NCBI GenBank assembly: GCA_958417755.1
Contig: CATZDY010000062.1
Span: 1 to 15,253, forward strand
Origin: an uncultured Peptococcaceae bacterium
GTDB lineage: Bacteria > Bacillota > Desulfotomaculia > Desulfotomaculales > Desulfocucumaceae
DNA: 15,253 nt
Reading direction: 5' to 3'
Part shown: positions 13,696 to 15,253 of the stretch, one piece after another
Layout: each line of letters begins with the position of its first letter
Position numbering within the stretch: position 1 is the first letter of the stretch
Position numbers and translations under genes: made by a program
Notes under the pieces: model-generated
Told to the model about the DNA's origin: nothing
Seen by the model: the letters and a program-made list of their open reading frames with translations, nothing else
The model's database searches: none

Positions 13696-15088
13696 GAAAA
13701 TCAAAGCATATATTCACTCTGTTTGCCACCAGATTCATTGGAAAAAGGCTCATGCAATGGTGGCAAAGGAATTGGAAAATCATATCCTGGATCAAAGGGA
13801 TGCTTATATGGCCAAAGGAATGGAAGAAACAACAGCCCTTGACAAAGCCATTGCCCAAATGGGCGATCCCATTATTGTGGGAACCCAGCTTGATCATACC
13901 CATAGACCCCAAAATCAATGGGGGATGATGGGCTTGGCTGTGGCCATCTTGGGCCTGGGCTTTTTATTGAGAATGTTTTTTATGGCAGAGGGGAAGACCC
14001 TGGATCCAATATTCAATCAAGTGATTTTACTGGTCATTGGCATAGGGGTTATGTTCGCCACCTATTGTATTGATTTTTCTTTGCTTGGCAGACATCCTTA
14101 TCTGGTATATTGTCCCCTTCTAGCAATATCCGGAGCTGCCTTTTTGCTGTATCCCTTTGTCCAGGGAAGAGACATTTTCCTGGTTTCTATGCCTTTTATT
14201 TCTTATCTCCCCCTGCTGTTTCCCTTGGCCTTTGCGGTCATTGTATATGACATGAAAGGAAAAGGATATTGGGGCGTTTGTCTATGCGGATTTGCCTTGG
14301 TATTGTTCGCTGGCATTGCCTTGCTTATTCCCACAGCTTCAGGGTTCCTTTTGTTTGTCCTAACAGCTTTTTGGTTCTTGGGAATAGGGATTTTAAAAAA
14401 TTGGTTTGCCCTGCCTAAACGCAGTAGTTATGGATTTTTGGGAGTACCGGTCGGAATCATTGCATTGCTACCCGCTCTTTCTTTATTCACCAATAATTAT
14501 CGCTGGACTCGTTTACAAGGGATATTGCATTGGGAACTTGATGCCTCTGGGGCAGGGTATGTGCAAATGGCCACCCGAACAGCCTTGGCCCATGCTAAGC
14601 TCTTTGGGAAAGGAAGCATACCTGATGACTATGCTGGATTTGTTTTGCAAATGCCCAAGATTGATACTGATTTCTTCCTGACATATCTGATTTATCATGT
14701 TGGTTGGATTGCTTTTGCTTTGGTCATGGTAGTATTGGCTATTTTTGTTGTCCAAGGATACAAACGTTGTTTGCAACAAAAAAGCCAGTTAGGTTTATTC
14801 ATATCCACAGCAATTATGTTAACTTTTACTTGGCAAATCATTGGTTATGTGGCTTATAATTTGGGTTTTCAACTTTTTGCTCCCATTTCGCTGCCTTTGA
14901 TCTCCTACGGCAATGCAGCCATGGTGCTGAACCTTGGGTTGCTTGGTTTGATGTTTTCTGTTTTTAGAAACGGTGATACTGTAGAGGACAAGAATTTTTG
15001 GACTTATCCTAAGAAAAAACGCGTGATTTGGCAGGATGGTAAATTGATTATTTCAATGGCCAAAAAGAATATGGATTATCATATTTAG
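13685..15088 (+). CDS. Membrane protein with N-terminal HAAS-like segment and SEDS (FtsW/RodA/SpoVE) domain
   Basis: Residues 10-75 or so are soluble and helical (KKAHAMVAKELENHI ... TALDKAIAQMGDP), matching the HAAS-type segment found in PadR-linked membrane proteins. About ten membrane segments follow. SEDS features include GILHWELDASGAGYVQ with Asp286 at the place of the catalytic Asp of RodA/FtsW, LFGKG, TDFFLTYLIYHVGW, and the C-terminal PLISYGNAAMVLNLGLLGL. Typical SEDS proteins polymerise peptidoglycan glycan strands with a partner transpeptidase. Here the usual PDLG motif is replaced by PTASG and the GYQxxQS motif by GYVQMAT, so activity is uncertain. ATG at 13685 lies 8 nt after GGAGG and overlaps padR by 11 nt; TTG at 13682 is the less likely alternative. 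The protein has 467 residues. Confidence 0.83.
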   Translation: MGCEKIKAYIHSVCHQIHWKKAHAMVAKELENHILDQRDAYMAKGMEETTALDKAIAQMGDPIIVGTQLDHTHRPQNQWGMMGLAVAILGLGFLLRMFFMAEGKTLDPIFNQVILLVIGIGVMFATYCIDFSLLGRHPYLVYCPLLAISGAAFLLYPFVQGRDIFLVSMPFISYLPLLFPLAFAVIVYDMKGKGYWGVCLCGFALVLFAGIALLIPTASGFLLFVLTAFWFLGIGILKNWFALPKRSSYGFLGVPVGIIALLPALSLFTNNYRWTRLQGILHWELDASGAGYVQMATRTALAHAKLFGKGSIPDDYAGFVLQMPKIDTDFFLTYLIYHVGWIAFALVMVVLAIFVVQGYKRCLQQKSQLGLFISTAIMLTFTWQIIGYVAYNLGFQLFAPISLPLISYGNAAMVLNLGLLGLMFSVFRNGDTVEDKNFWTYPKKKRVIWQDGKLIISMAKKNMDYHI

Positions 15089-15111
15089 ATAGTATTCCCA
15101 TTTTTATTATG

Positions 15112-15133
15112 AAAGCTGAATATTCGGAGCTTT
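15112..15133 (+). terminator. Weak hairpin after the SEDS gene, possible terminator
   Basis: AAAGCT (15112-15117) pairs with AGCTTT (15128-15133) around a 10-nt loop, 24 nt after the stop. The following sequence is T-rich but lacks an immediate T-run, so termination here is uncertain. Confidence 0.3.
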
Positions 15134-15154
15134 GGGTCATTTTATTCCGTTGTT

Positions 15155-15183
15155 TTTCAACAGCAGTTTTTTATTGATATAAT
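15155..15183 (+). promoter_or_regulatory. Extended -10 promoter candidate near the right edge
   Basis: A perfect TATAAT (15178-15183) is preceded by TGA, giving an extended -10. The -35 TTTCAA at 17-nt spacing is weak. A transcript would start near 15190 and go off the right edge; the gene it serves is not in the window. Confidence 0.5.
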
Positions 15184-15186
15184 CTT

Positions 15187-15241
15187 AGGCCAGTAATAAA
15201 TGTTCATTTTTAATTGTTTTTATCAATTGACAGCTGGCCTA
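15187..15241. repeat. Inverted repeat at the right edge
   Basis: TAGGCCAG (15187-15194) is the exact reverse complement of CTGGCCTA (15234-15241), with 39 AT-rich nucleotides between them, inside which AATTG/CAATT can also pair. It lies at the start of the transcript predicted from the promoter at 15155-15183, so it may be an operator or a leader structure. Confidence 0.5.
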
Positions 15242-15253
15242 CAGACATTCAAG

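Noticed and set aside
1..15253. CRISPR arrays, tRNA or rRNA genes, insertion sequences
   Set aside because: No regularly spaced repeats, no tRNA-like cloverleaf or rRNA motifs, and no transposase or integrase frames were seen.

Overview
The window looks like a chromosomal segment of an endospore-forming Firmicute, most likely a Clostridia/Peptococcaceae-type organism. The reasons are a PyrR-attenuated pyrimidine operon, a PyrK/PyrD (class 1B) dihydroorotate dehydrogenase, a Bacillus-type YqhV protein, an alpha/beta-type small acid-soluble spore protein (SASP) gene with a forespore-type promoter, strong GGAGG ribosome binding sites, and frequent TTG/GTG starts. The species cannot be fixed from the sequence alone.

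Layout. (1) 1-152, minus strand: N-terminus of an MFS transporter that runs off the left edge. (2) 153-1849: an accessory-looking region. It has an intact yqhV (505-780), a terminator, and an AT-rich, decayed Phd-Doc toxin-antitoxin module (1030-1597). A second, truncated copy of the 3' half of yqhV (1598-1730, about 94% identical) follows directly, so the module lies between two direct repeats. (3) 1784-12071: the de novo UMP operon promoter-attenuator-pyrR-attenuator-pyrB-pyrC-pyrAA-pyrAB-pyrK-pyrD-pyrF. Both attenuators carry the same 24-nt PyrR-binding loop, an antiterminator and a T-tailed terminator. (4) 12122-12552: a two-way terminator, a SASP gene on the minus strand, and its sigma-G-like promoter, which together separate pyrF from pyrE. 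(5) 12553-13220: pyrE and its terminator. (6) 13291-15088: a PadR regulator with a palindrome inside its promoter, overlapping a gene for a membrane protein that joins an N-terminal HAAS-like segment to a divergent SEDS (FtsW/RodA/SpoVE) domain. (7) 15089-15253: no gene; a promoter-like site and an inverted repeat lie at the right edge.

How the genes work together. PyrAA/PyrAB make carbamoyl phosphate, PyrB and PyrC make dihydroorotate, PyrD/PyrK oxidise it using NAD, and PyrE and PyrF make UMP. All enzymes of UMP synthesis are present. PyrR, when bound to UMP, should stabilise the two leader loops and cause termination before pyrR and before pyrB. No PyrR loop was found before pyrE, which sits behind the terminator and the spore gene and so may be controlled separately. 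The pyrimidine genes look ordinary and intact. The less ordinary parts are the yqhV/phd-doc region, the spore gene placed inside the pyr cluster, and the PadR/HAAS-SEDS pair.
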